From Rosistilla ulvae (GTDB taxonomy: Bacteria > Planctomycetota > Planctomycetia > Pirellulales > Pirellulaceae): a DNA stretch of 64,000 bases. Location of the stretch: positions 7,007,798 through 7,071,797 of the forward strand of contig NZ_CP036261.1 of assembly GCF_007741475.1 (NCBI RefSeq), written 5' to 3'. Below the pieces are notes generated by a model. The model had not been told where the DNA came from, ran no database searches, and saw only the letters and a list, made by a program, of their open reading frames with translations. The translations under genes and the position numbers were made by a program. Below, one piece after another: positions 35,290 through 44,731 of this stretch (positions within the stretch are counted from its first letter, which is position 1; the number at the start of each line of letters is the position of its first letter).

Positions 35290-35791
35290 CGTTTGAACTC
35301 CAAAAAGCACGTAGGTTGCATCGTCCAATTCGGTTCCGTTGAACGGGGGTTCATCGCCGAGGCTTTCATTATTAACGTTTTGCCCTGCAGGGAAAGGATT
35401 GGAGCGAGTTTCCTACGCTTTTTCCATCAGATGCCAAACGCTACCGGGTGAGTGGCGAGATCGCCACCAGCCTTCCCGACAGCAAACCGGCACCTGCCCC
35501 AACGCGTGCTGGGGGCGACGTTGCCATTTCGCCACACAGACGATGTTTCGCGTCAACATCCCGCACCGACAACGTCCGTGTCGGTGCGACTTTCCGCAGT
35601 GTAAAGAAAAGTTCTCGAGCCGTGCTTTTCTCGCTTTTCCGAGCCCACTGCAAATAGTGAGCTAAGCTAGGTATTAGTTCACACGATTCGGTTCGGCCGA
35701 CGAGCAAGCTGCGCAAACCGGAGCCGGCTGCTGGCGAGCCAAGACAGCGCAACAGGGGCTCCTGGCGTGAAATGCCAGGAAGCATTGGGCA
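35290..35791. other. Intergenic region between PDZ and thioredoxin-like genes
   Basis: No convincing gene is seen. The region holds a small perfect palindrome TGGCGA-GA-TCGCCA near 35452 and a partner TCGCCA about 65 bases on. Both divergent genes must have promoters here. The hairpin at 35760-35780 is listed separately. Confidence 0.45.
35760..35780 (+). promoter_or_regulatory. Leader hairpin overlapping the ribosome binding site of the next gene
   Basis: TCCTGGC (35760-35766) and GCCAGGA (35774-35780) form a 7-bp hairpin with a 7-base loop, ending 11 bases before the ATG of the thioredoxin-like gene. The AGGA of the 3' arm is the best Shine-Dalgarno candidate there, so folding would hide it. 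Translational control is an inference. Confidence 0.35.
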
Positions 35792-36130
35792 ATGAAGCGA
35801 ACAGACCTGCAAACGCTCACCGACAGCAAAGACCAATTTGTTTTACTGGAGTTCTACGCCGACTGGTCACCAGGCCGATCGGTAGTTCCGTGCGAATTGA
35901 AGGCGGCTGCGACGGCGCATCAAACAAAATTGACGGTGGAACCTATCGACGTCACGCAAGCCCCCGACGCAAGCGAAGCGTTCATGATCGACACGATCCC
36001 AAGCGTCTTGTTGTACCGGGGCGGAATACTTCTTCAACGCTGGGATGGGCCTACCAACCCACTGGTCATCCTACAAGATTTCGAACAAGCGATATCGGAG
36101 TGGGCTGTATACGAGGCGTGCCATGAATAA
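35792..36130 (+). CDS. Thioredoxin-fold protein lacking the CxxC site (112 aa)
   Basis: Length and order of elements fit thioredoxin: QFVLLEFYADW strand, a helix, then DTIPSVLLYRGG with the conserved cis-proline. The redox site WCGPCR is replaced by WSPGRS, so both active-site cysteines are lost; a lone Cys34 lies five residues further. It therefore cannot act as an ordinary disulfide reductase. A structural, binding or chaperone role is possible. It stands just upstream of the giant RTX-type gene (227-base gap, same strand), with a hairpin over its start region. Confidence 0.75.
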   Translation: MKRTDLQTLTDSKDQFVLLEFYADWSPGRSVVPCELKAAATAHQTKLTVEPIDVTQAPDASEAFMIDTIPSVLLYRGGILLQRWDGPTNPLVILQDFEQAISEWAVYEACHE

Positions 36131-36357
36131 CCGCCCATTCTACCGTGACGCGCGGTGTCGCCGGCCAAATCAAACCGCCGAAAAATCGTTTGTGAAAACA
36201 ATCGCCACGTTCCAGACGTTCAGCTCCGTTGACACTAGGCATTTTTCCCAACGGACCGACTGGCCGCCCAATCACCCGCGCTTCGTCTCTCGATGACCAA
36301 GCGTGCCCCCCGCTCCACAAACTCTTCATCCCCAATGACATCCGCGAATTCGATACG

Positions 36358-39300
36358 ATGAAAAACACAATCAAAAAACTCCTGAATGCGTTCTCGGGCG
36401 ACACTGCAGACCACAGCGAGACCAAATCGGCCCCGCAGCAGCCTTGGGTCTCCGACCTGGAGACGGTGGAGCCGATGGTGTTGATGTCGGCGAGTCCGAT
36501 CGAAGGTGTGGAACAAGTTGACGTGCTTGACGATATCGATTTCGAAGCCACGTCACCGGTGGACGACAATCTATTCGACTCCCCCGTACCGCCCGGAAAG
36601 GACCTCTTCGACGCGACCGAACTGGATGACGCTCAAGACGACTTGTTGAGTAAAGACACCAATCCGTGGGGCGCCGTTAGCAACGAGGCTTCGGTTGGCG
36701 ATGGTATCGCACAGGATGCGAAGATTGCCGTGAGTGCCGAAACGGGAACTCCGGGCCAGCCGATCGATGTAGTGATCAGCGCTCAAGCGGAAGCGGGTGA
36801 TCGAATCGACAAGGTCGAGCTATCGGGATTGCCCGATGGAACGAAAGTTCAAATCGGCGATGCGTTGGTGCAACCAACCGATGGCAAAGTCGACGTCGCA
36901 GTCGACAAACTGGATGAATTGCAGATCGTCCCACCTGCCGGATCGGCCGATGACTTCGACGTCACCATTTCCGTGACGACGGTCGATGGCAATGACAGCA
37001 AGGTAACCCAGGAATCGTTTACTGTTGAAATCGACCCAACGGTCGACGTGAACGCTTCCGATGTCAGTGGCAAGCAAGGCGACGCAATCGATCTGAATAT
37101 CGATATCGACAGCGAAGCGGCCGACCACCTGTTCACCCTGGTCAGCGGCCTACCGGACGACGCAACTCTGACAATCGGCGACGTCGAACTGGTGAACAAC
37201 GGTGGCCAAACGCTTGTGCAAAACGACCAATTGGACGACTTGCAATTCGTTCCGGCTGACGATTTCACAGGGAACGTCGACCTGAAAGTCACTTCGCTGG
37301 CGACCGATCGCGATGGCGACGCCGCAGCCGACGTGGCAACGTTCTCGGTCGACGTGGTCGCCGGAAAGACCGCTGCCCCCGATGATGGAGTCGAAGCAGC
37401 CCAATTGAACGCTGTTGCCGACACCGCGATTACCGGCCAGAAGGTCGGACTAACGATCAATGCAGCCGCCGTGGGCGACGACACGATCACAGCCGTTGCC
37501 ATTGAAAACCTGCCGACGGGAACCAAGGTGGAAGCGGGCGGGATCGTCCTGACACCGATCGACGGCAAGGTCGGCTTGAATGCCAACGACTTCAATAGCG
37601 TAAAAATTGTGCCCCCCGCCGGATCGGCCGATGATTTTGATGTCACTGTTCGTGTGACCACGACCGACAACGGCGTCTCTCGCGATGTTACCCAAGTCGT
37701 CAATATCGATATCGATCCCGATGTGAAGGTCTCGGCGGGCAATGTCGCCGGAACCGAAGGCGGTCCGATCGATTTGGATCTGAAACTGGAGACACAGGCG
37801 GCGGCTCAAACGACAGTCGTCATCAAAGGCATCCCCGATGGTTCGACCCTGGTCAGCGGCGGTTCGGTGATCACACCCAACAATGGCGAAGCATTGGTTC
37901 GCGTCGACCAGTTGGATGACCTCGCACTTAATCCAGCTCCCGGACTGAAAGGCACAATCGACCTCACTGCGAAAGTTGTTGCTTTCGACAATGACTTGGA
38001 TGCGGTGAGCGTCAAAACAGACTTCAAGGTCAATGTCCTGGAATCTAACGCTGGCGACGCCCCCAGCAATGCACCACAGCCCAGCAAAGATGCCGTTCCT
38101 AGCGTCGACGAAGTCGTAGAAGAAGTCAAAGAAGTTGCTGTTGAGAAAGTAGTCGAGCCGGTCGGTCACACGAGCGATCCAGTCGTCGTCACGCCCGCGG
38201 AACCTGTCGCTCCTGCCAAGGAAGTGATTGTTGAGAAAGTAGTCGCGTCGGTCGGTCACACAAGCGATCCAGTCGTCGTCACGTCCGCGGAACCTGTCGC
38301 ACCTGCCAAGGATGTTGCAGCTGACCTTTTGGTCCAGACGGGCACCGATGGAAATGACAAACTCGTCGACACCAATGGCAACGACAAAATCGATGGCGGG
38401 AAAGGTCACGACACGATCGACGGCGGCAAGGGGGATGATCTCCTTAATGGCGGCGACGGCAATGACAAGATCAATGGTGGTGACGGCAACGACCACATCG
38501 ATGGTGGAGCTGGCAACGACATCTTGAACGGTGGCAATGGCAACGACAAGATCGACGGCGGTGCGGGGAATGACACGATCGACGGCGGCAAAGGGGATGA
38601 TCTCCTCACCGGTGGCGACGGCAATGACAAGATCAACGGCGGTGACGGCAACGATCATCTGACCGGTGGTGCTGGGACCGATACGCTCAACGGCGGCAAC
38701 GGCAACGACGTCCTCGACGGTAGCGACGATGCAACGCGTGATACGCTCAACGGTGGCGCCGGCAATGACAAGATCATCGCTGGTAAAAACGACGTCGCCA
38801 ATGGCGGAGCGGGTGACGACGTGATCGTCGCCAAAGCTGGCGGCGTGAAAGTCAACGGCGGTGCGGGCAACGACACGCTGGACCTATCGGAACTGCCACC
38901 CGACGCGCATAAGCCAGCGGAGATCAACGTTCCGGGCGGCATAGCGAACGTGGGTGGTGAGAAGGTCACATTCCAGAACATCGAGAAGGTGATCGGCACG
39001 ACGGGAGATGACAACTTCTCCTTCAGTGGCGCAGAAAACGGCGACAAGTTCACTGTCGATGGCGGTGATGGCCACAACACGATCGATCTGTCGAACATCC
39101 CGGAAAAGGACATCACGATCGCCGACGGCAAGATCAGCATCAACACGATCATGTCGGCTCGCGACGGCCACGGAGCGTTGACCAACCAGAAGATGAGCTT
39201 CGAGATCCACTTCGACAACATCGAAAACGTCAAGGTTCAAGGTGGCAAGGTATTGGACATCGAAGGCGAAGTCGCTCGCCATGAACAGAACCAAGCGACC

Positions 39301-41934
39301 GATGGCAACGATCATCAAGTCGGCAGCGACAACGCGGACGTGTTTGATGCTGGAGCGGGTGATGACAAGATCGAAGGTGGCGCCGGCAACGATAAACTCA
39401 ACGGCGGCGACGGCAACGATGTCATCGACGGCGGTAAAGGGAACGATGTGATCGACGGCGGCAAGGGGAACGACACGCTTGTCGGCGGCGATGGGAACGA
39501 CAAGATCGAAGGTGGCGATGGGAACGACCACATCGATGGTGGAGCGGGAGCCGATACGATCAACGGCGGTGACGGCAACGACAAGATCGATGGCGGCGAT
39601 GGGAACGATCGCATCTCCGGCGGAGCAGGTGACGACGTCATCGAAGGTGGTGCCGGCAACGATGTCATCGATGGAAACGAAGGCAACGACACTCTGACCG
39701 GCGGTGAAGGATCCGATACGCTGCGAGGTGGCAAAGGCAACGACGTCATCGACGGCAGCGACGATGCAACTCGCGATACGCTCAACGGTGACGCAGGTGA
39801 TGACAAGATCATCGCTGGTAAAAACGACGTCGCCAATGGCGGAGCGGGTGACGACGTGATCATCGCCAAAGCTGGAAACGTGAAGGTCAACGGCGGTGCG
39901 GGCAACGACACGCTGGACCTTTCCGAACTGCCACCTGACGCGCATAAGCCAGCAGAGATTAATGTCGCCAGCGGCGTAGCAAACGTGGGTGGTGAGAAGG
40001 TCACATTCCAGAACATCGAGAAGGTGATCGGCACGACGGGAGATGACAACTTCTCCTTCAGTGGCGCAGAAAACGGCGACAAGTTCACTGTCGATGGTGG
40101 CGATGGCCACAACACGATCGATTTGTCGAACATTCCAGAGAAGGATATCGCGATCGCCGACGGCAAGATTAGTATCAACACGATCATGTCAGCTCGGGAT
40201 GGCCACGGTGCGTTGACCAACCAGAAGATGAGCTTCGAGATTCACTTCGACAACGTCGAAAACGTCAAGGTTCAGGGTGGCAAGGTCTTGGATATCGAAG
40301 GCGAAGTCGCTCGCCATGAACAGAACCAAGCCACCGATGGCAACGACCATCAAGTCGGCGGTGACACCGCTGACAAGTTCGATGCGGGAGCGGGTGACGA
40401 CAAGATCGAAGGCGGAGCTGGCAATGACAAGCTCAACGGCGGCGACGGCAACGATGTCATCGACGGCGGTAAAGGGAACGACGTGATCGATGGCGGCAAG
40501 GGGAACGACAACCTTAGCGGCGGCGATGGGAACGACAAGATCGAAGGTGGCGATGGGAACGACCACATCGATGGTGGAGCGGGAGTCGATACGATCAACG
40601 GCGGTGACGGCAACGACAAGATCGATGGCGGCGATGGGAACGATCGCATCTCCGGCGGAGCAGGTGACGACGTCATCGAAGGTGGTGCCGGCAACGATGT
40701 CATCGATGGAAACGAAGGCAACGACACTCTGACCGGCGGCGAAGGATCCGATACGCTGCGAGGTGGCAAAGGCAACGACGTCATCGACGGCAGCGACGAT
40801 GCAACGCGCGATACGCTCAACGGCGACAATGGTGACGACAAGATCATCGCTGGTAAAAACGACGTCGCCAATGGCGGAGCGGGTGACGACGTGATCGTCG
40901 CCAAAGCTGGAAACGTGAAGGTCAACGGCGGTGCGGGCAACGACACGCTGGACCTTTCCGAACTGCCACCTGACGCGCATAAGCCAGCAGAGATTAATGT
41001 CGCCAGCGGCGTAGCAAACGTGGGTGGTGAGAAGGTCACATTCCAGAACATCGAGAAGGTGATCGGCACCACGGGCGATGACAACTTCTCCTTCAGTGGC
41101 GCCGAAAACGGCGACAAGTTCACTGTCGATGGCGGTGATGGCCACAACACGATCGATCTGTCGAACATCCCGGAAAAGGACATCACGATCGCCGACGGCA
41201 AGATCAGCATCAACACGATCATGTCGGCTCGCGACGGCCACGGAGCGTTGACCAACCAGAAGATGAGCTTCGAGATCCACTTCGACAACATCGAAAACGT
41301 GAAGGTTCAAGGTGGCAAGATCTTGGACATCGGCAATGGCCCGAGTGGCGACGATCCTCACGAACCACAAGTCGATGCTGGTAACGACGCTCACAATGCG
41401 AAGCCGGCGGCCAAGGTGGAGAACCCGCATGACGCGGACGCCAAGGAGAACAACACTCAGGATAAAGTTGACACCGGAGGTCACGGCAGCGAAGCCAATC
41501 AGACGGGTCGACTGGATTTCGTTTCCGAGGGTGCTGATTTCAACAACGTGATTGGAACCTATGAACTGGATGCTCAAGGGAAACCGACGAACTTCCAAGT
41601 TCTTGTAGGGAACACCAACCATCAAGCGGCTGGCACGGTCTCCAACAACGTCGATCAAGATCTGCACATGTTCGTGATCGCCAACGGCAGCAACTTCGCC
41701 GGTGCAAAGTCGCTCGACTTCGACGGCCACGGCGGTCTGATAGCCGACGGGAGGGCGGTCCATGCCGACGTCTTCTTCTCCGATGCCCAGTTCAACCTCG
41801 ATGGCAAGGACCACTTCCGCTACACCGATACGCACGATGGCGGAACAGTGATCGGCATCGAAGACTTGAAGAATCTTGGCGACCGCGACTTCAACGACGC
41901 GGTCCTCAAGACCAACTTCCGGATCAACCACTAG
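36358..41934 (+). CDS. Giant RTX-type calcium-binding surface protein with DUF4114 (1858 aa)
   Basis: The ATG at 36358 starts [12 protein letters not shown] and leads to [14 protein letters not shown], the N-terminal motif of large planctomycete exported proteins. Residues about 120-560 hold four beta-rich Ig/cadherin-like segments in two related pairs ([24 protein letters not shown]). A 30-residue Pro/Val repeat ([11 protein letters not shown], 90-bp period) follows. Residues about 655-1660 carry three 345-residue repeats, each a run of nonapeptides ([16 protein letters not shown]) that bind Ca2+ as a beta-roll plus a non-RTX block with [12 protein letters not shown]. The C-terminal ~145 residues match DUF4114 ([27 protein letters not shown]). 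No classical signal peptide is seen. Secretion may be type I. Likely adhesin or matrix protein. Confidence 0.92.
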   Translation: MKNTIKKLLNAFSGDTADHSETKSAPQQPWVSDLETVEPMVLMSASPIEGVEQVDVLDDIDFEATSPVDDNLFDSPVPPGKDLFDATELDDAQDDLLSKDTNPWGAVSNEASVGDGIAQDAKIAVSAETGTPGQPIDVVISAQAEAGDRIDKVELSGLPDGTKVQIGDALVQPTDGKVDVAVDKLDELQIVPPAGSADDFDVTISVTTVDGNDSKVTQESFTVEIDPTVDVNASDVSGKQGDAIDLNIDIDSEAADHLFTLVSGLPDDATLTIGDVELVNNGGQTLVQNDQLDDLQFVPADDFTGNVDLKVTSLATDRDGDAAADVATFSVDVVAGKTAAPDDGVEAAQLNAVADTAITGQKVGLTINAAAVGDDTITAVAIENLPTGTKVEAGGIVLTPIDGKVGLNANDFNSVKIVPPAGSADDFDVTVRVTTTDNGVSRDVTQVVNIDIDPDVKVSAGNVAGTEGGPIDLDLKLETQAAAQTTVVIKGIPDGSTLVSGGSVITPNNGEALVRVDQLDDLALNPAPGLKGTIDLTAKVVAFDNDLDAVSVKTDFKVNVLESNAGDAPSNAPQPSKDAVPSVDEVVEEVKEVAVEKVVEPVGHTSDPVVVTPAEPVAPAKEVIVEKVVASVGHTSDPVVVTSAEPVAPAKDVAADLLVQTGTDGNDKLVDTNGNDKIDGGKGHDTIDGGKGDDLLNGGDGNDKINGGDGNDHIDGGAGNDILNGGNGNDKIDGGAGNDTIDGGKGDDLLTGGDGNDKINGGDGNDHLTGGAGTDTLNGGNGNDVLDGSDDATRDTLNGGAGNDKIIAGKNDVANGGAGDDVIVAKAGGVKVNGGAGNDTLDLSELPPDAHKPAEINVPGGIANVGGEKVTFQNIEKVIGTTGDDNFSFSGAENGDKFTVDGGDGHNTIDLSNIPEKDITIADGKISINTIMSARDGHGALTNQKMSFEIHFDNIENVKVQGGKVLDIEGEVARHEQNQATDGNDHQVGSDNADVFDAGAGDDKIEGGAGNDKLNGGDGNDVIDGGKGNDVIDGGKGNDTLVGGDGNDKIEGGDGNDHIDGGAGADTINGGDGNDKIDGGDGNDRISGGAGDDVIEGGAGNDVIDGNEGNDTLTGGEGSDTLRGGKGNDVIDGSDDATRDTLNGDAGDDKIIAGKNDVANGGAGDDVIIAKAGNVKVNGGAGNDTLDLSELPPDAHKPAEINVASGVANVGGEKVTFQNIEKVIGTTGDDNFSFSGAENGDKFTVDGGDGHNTIDLSNIPEKDIAIADGKISINTIMSARDGHGALTNQKMSFEIHFDNVENVKVQGGKVLDIEGEVARHEQNQATDGNDHQVGGDTADKFDAGAGDDKIEGGAGNDKLNGGDGNDVIDGGKGNDVIDGGKGNDNLSGGDGNDKIEGGDGNDHIDGGAGVDTINGGDGNDKIDGGDGNDRISGGAGDDVIEGGAGNDVIDGNEGNDTLTGGEGSDTLRGGKGNDVIDGSDDATRDTLNGDNGDDKIIAGKNDVANGGAGDDVIVAKAGNVKVNGGAGNDTLDLSELPPDAHKPAEINVASGVANVGGEKVTFQNIEKVIGTTGDDNFSFSGAENGDKFTVDGGDGHNTIDLSNIPEKDITIADGKISINTIMSARDGHGALTNQKMSFEIHFDNIENVKVQGGKILDIGNGPSGDDPHEPQVDAGNDAHNAKPAAKVENPHDADAKENNTQDKVDTGGHGSEANQTGRLDFVSEGADFNNVIGTYELDAQGKPTNFQVLVGNTNHQAAGTVSNNVDQDLHMFVIANGSNFAGAKSLDFDGHGGLIADGRAVHADVFFSDAQFNLDGKDHFRYTDTHDGGTVIGIEDLKNLGDRDFNDAVLKTNFRINH
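38330..41340 (+). repeat. Three 1035-bp direct repeats inside the RTX gene
   Basis: The sequence GGAGCGGGTGACGACGTGAT occurs at 38806, 39841 and 40876, a constant period of 1035 bases (345 codons). Copies 2 and 3 are almost identical at the DNA level over their whole length, including synonymous sites; copy 1 is a little more different and has a shorter RTX run. This points to recent expansion or gene conversion. Confidence 0.92.
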
Positions 41935-42458
41935 GAAGTCGATCCGCTGGCCAGGCGAGGATGCCGTGCGGTTGCTGTGACATCGCAGCAACTGCAGGCA
42001 GAAAGCCCAGCGAACTTTTAATCACTCACCCTTCATTCTTATCGCCGTGCGTTTGCACCTCGGCTGGATTTCCGCTGGCCCCACAATCACTCGTGGCCCT
42101 CTCTCTTTCACGCAGCAATTGCTGCTGCGTCTCCCCGGCGGCGAGCCTGCGTCACCGAAGCGGTTGCGGCCAAAGATCTGCTGGCTGATCGACCGCGCTG
42201 GTCGCTGATACTGCGGATTGCAATCACCTTTGCGGCCAAAGCTAAGCGGTGCGATACCAGACAGCAACGATCTCGCCCGGCGGCACGCAAAATGCATAAC
42301 GTTCTAAATGCAACTGCGGAAGGCAACGGGACAATGGCCCTCTACTTTTCCGCGGGTGCGTATTTGCGGAGCGACCGCGCTGAACGCAGCCGGTGATGTT
42401 GTCAGTCGACAACGCTCCGTGTTTCGAACCGATCGAGTCGGAAAGAGGAGCAATTGCC
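41935..42458. other. Intergenic region with two hairpins after the RTX gene
   Basis: No gene is supported in this 524-base space. GTTGCTG (41971-41977) pairs with CAGCAAC (41986-41992), and ACGCAGCA (42110-42117) pairs with TGCTGCGT (42123-42130). Either could end transcription of the RTX gene, but neither is followed by a T-tract. Confidence 0.45.
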
Positions 42459-43196
42459 ATGTGTCCACAACATCAAGAACCGCCGCTGAATCACACCGCG
42501 TGTCCCAAGTGCCATCGGGAGGTGGACGATCGAGCGGTTGGATGCCCTCATTGCGGAGAACGAATCTACGTCGAGGTCCCCGGCGGAATCACTCCAACGC
42601 GTCACCCGCCGATGGAGTTTCCCGAAAACGCAGCGACAATGACGCCGAAGCAATCCCCGCCAACTGACGCAGAACCGGAGGCCAGCCAGCAGAACGACGC
42701 CGAATACTGCGTGATCGCGGAGTTCGACAACCGAGACGATTTTGCTACCGCGCTTCGGGTTTTGGAGAAAGCGGGCTACACGCGTGACGAGGTATCGACG
42801 ATCACGCGAGTGACCGATCCAAGCTTCGCCCAATTGTCCGGATCCGGGAAAGAGACAGGAGTTCAACCGCCGGGCAGCAAGACGACGGGAGTTGGTGCGT
42901 TGATCGGCGGGGCCTTGGGAGGCCTGTTGGGCACCGCGACGATGGTTGGCCCGATGCTGCTCGCCGGGCCGATCGTGGGGATGGCTGCGGGAGCGGTTGG
43001 TGGCAGTGTGTGGAGCGCGATGGAGAACCATGGCGTGCAAGAGGAGGATGCGTCGGGATATGCTGCCCGGGTGCGTGATGGAGCGTTGCTGATCGTCGTG
43101 ACCGGACCGGAGGTGCGAGTCCGCGAAGCGAGCAACTCGCTTCAAACCGTTGGGCCGCGATCGTTGGAGCGTTACGACAACCCCGCCGCGCAGTAG
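42459..43196 (+). CDS. Zinc-ribbon and glycine-zipper protein, stress-protein-like (245 aa)
   Basis: ATG at 42459 follows AGAGGAG with 8 bases spacing, which decides the start. The N-terminus has a zinc ribbon (ACPKCHREVDDRAVGCPHCG). The middle, about residues 80-120, resembles the general-stress YflT/DUF1269-like fold (YCVIAEFDNRDDFATALRVL, EKAGYTRDEVSTITRVTD). A Gly-rich hydrophobic segment then follows (GVGALIGGALGGLLGTATMV, PMLLAGPIVGMAAGAVGGSV), a glycine zipper that may insert in membranes, and a final beta/alpha unit with LLIVVTGPEVRVREA. Function is unknown. Confidence 0.7.
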   Translation: MCPQHQEPPLNHTACPKCHREVDDRAVGCPHCGERIYVEVPGGITPTRHPPMEFPENAATMTPKQSPPTDAEPEASQQNDAEYCVIAEFDNRDDFATALRVLEKAGYTRDEVSTITRVTDPSFAQLSGSGKETGVQPPGSKTTGVGALIGGALGGLLGTATMVGPMLLAGPIVGMAAGAVGGSVWSAMENHGVQEEDASGYAARVRDGALLIVVTGPEVRVREASNSLQTVGPRSLERYDNPAAQ

Positions 43197-43353
43197 GGCG
43201 TCCAGCGGGCGAAAGCGTTGGAGGATCGGGCGGCTTGCGGGCGAAGCTCGACTTTGGGCGTGCTGCTAATATACTGGCACTCCAATCTTTTCTCGCGGTC
43301 GCTGCACGATCCGTGGCGCTGTGAGATGTCGCTCGCCCGTTGTTCTTTTATAG

Positions 43354-44670
43354 ATGCCCAAGCCGATGCCAACTCCGCTCCGCACGCTTCCGCTGTTGCT
43401 GCTTTTGCTGTCGACGCCGCTCACCGCCGACGACCGTCCCAACGTCCTTTTGATTCTGGCCGACGACATCGGTTACGAGGCGTTGGGCTGTTACGGCGGC
43501 CTCGATTTCCAGACGCCACGGCTGGACGCGATGGCGGCCGAAGGGCTTCGATTCTCCCGCGCCTACGCGAGTCCCGTCTGCACGCCGACGCGAGTCAGCT
43601 TGCACACCAGTCTCTACACCACGCGACACCAACACACGATCGTATTGCCGGTCCACCGCGGGACCAAAAAGACTGTCGATTTCCAAGCGATGCCAACCTT
43701 CGCTCAATCGATCCGGTCGACAGGATACGCCACCAGCGTGACGGGCAAGTGGCAACTGGCGACACTCGAATATTGGCCCGATCACATCCGCGACGCCGGT
43801 TTCGATTCGTGGTGCGTCTGGCAGATCTGGCTGCAGGGCAAGAAGACACTGCGGCACTGGAACCCAACGCTCAATCAAGACGGCCGGGTTCGCGACGACA
43901 TCGCCGACCGCTTTGGCCCCGACGTGCTTGTCGATTACGTGATCGACCAGATGCGGGACGCTCAAGCGAAAGAGCAACCGTTTCTGATCGTCCACAACGA
44001 AATGCTTCCGCACGATCCGATCATCGCCACGCCGGAGGATCGCCGGTTGGGCCGCCCCGCGAAACTGGATCACATGATTCACTACATGGACCATCTGGTC
44101 GGCCGCCTGTTGGATGCTGTCGATTCGATGGGACTGCGAGACAACACCTACGTGTTGTTCATGGGAGACAACGGCACGCACGAGGAGGACTTTCCTAATC
44201 CTCGAGCCAGCGAACCTGGGCAGCGACGTCACACGCGGCACACCCGCGCCGGGAACGTCGACGGCGGCAAGTTCAAACTCGGCGATACCGGCACTCATGT
44301 TCCGCTGATCGTCTGGGGACCACCTAGCGTTCCGGCGGGGCAGGTCTGCGACGACCTGGTCGACGTCGTCGATCTGTTTCCGACGTTCTGCGAACTGACG
44401 GGAACATCGATCCCCGAGGGACTGTCGATCGACGGGCACAGCATCGCCGCTCAAATCCACGGCCAACCTGGACCAACGCGTCCATGGACGCATCAAGGGA
44501 TCGGCAAAGAAGAAAATCTTTTCGACGGATCGTGGCGGCTGTTCCGCCAATCGGACGCTTTAAAAGACGCCCGATCGCTTCCCGCCGAACCCGATGCGGA
44601 CAACCAAGATCCGCAAGCGGCAGCAGCCCGCGACCGACTGGAAACCATCTTCCAAAGCCTCACGCCCTAA
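43354..44670 (+). CDS. Secreted sulfatase (438 aa)
   Basis: Formylglycine-dependent sulfatase. Signal peptide in the first ~25 residues (LPLLLLLLSTPLTADD). PNVLLILADDIGYEALGCYG carries the metal-binding Asp pair, and SPVCTPTRVSLHTSLYTTRH the CxPxR site with Cys76. GKWQLATLEYWPDHI takes the place of the usual GKWHLG, and VLFMGDNGTHEED is the second metal site. The protein is shorter than the sulfatase at 15.6-17.2 kb and belongs to another subfamily. It is convergent with the large sulfatase fusion. Probably acts on sulfated glycans in the periplasm or outside. Confidence 0.9.
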   Translation: MPKPMPTPLRTLPLLLLLLSTPLTADDRPNVLLILADDIGYEALGCYGGLDFQTPRLDAMAAEGLRFSRAYASPVCTPTRVSLHTSLYTTRHQHTIVLPVHRGTKKTVDFQAMPTFAQSIRSTGYATSVTGKWQLATLEYWPDHIRDAGFDSWCVWQIWLQGKKTLRHWNPTLNQDGRVRDDIADRFGPDVLVDYVIDQMRDAQAKEQPFLIVHNEMLPHDPIIATPEDRRLGRPAKLDHMIHYMDHLVGRLLDAVDSMGLRDNTYVLFMGDNGTHEEDFPNPRASEPGQRRHTRHTRAGNVDGGKFKLGDTGTHVPLIVWGPPSVPAGQVCDDLVDVVDLFPTFCELTGTSIPEGLSIDGHSIAAQIHGQPGPTRPWTHQGIGKEENLFDGSWRLFRQSDALKDARSLPAEPDADNQDPQAAAARDRLETIFQSLTP

Positions 44671-44731
44671 AGCGCTGGAGTAAAGGCTTTAGCCGATCGC
44701 ACGCAATAAAACCGCTTTCCAATCGCACCGC

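Noticed and set aside
38884-41991. Long minus-strand frames opposite the RTX gene (up to 600 aa)
   Set aside because: They are antisense to a strongly coding, repetitive GC-rich gene; their low-complexity Val/Ala/Asp or Pro/Ser composition is a mirror of the RTX repeats.
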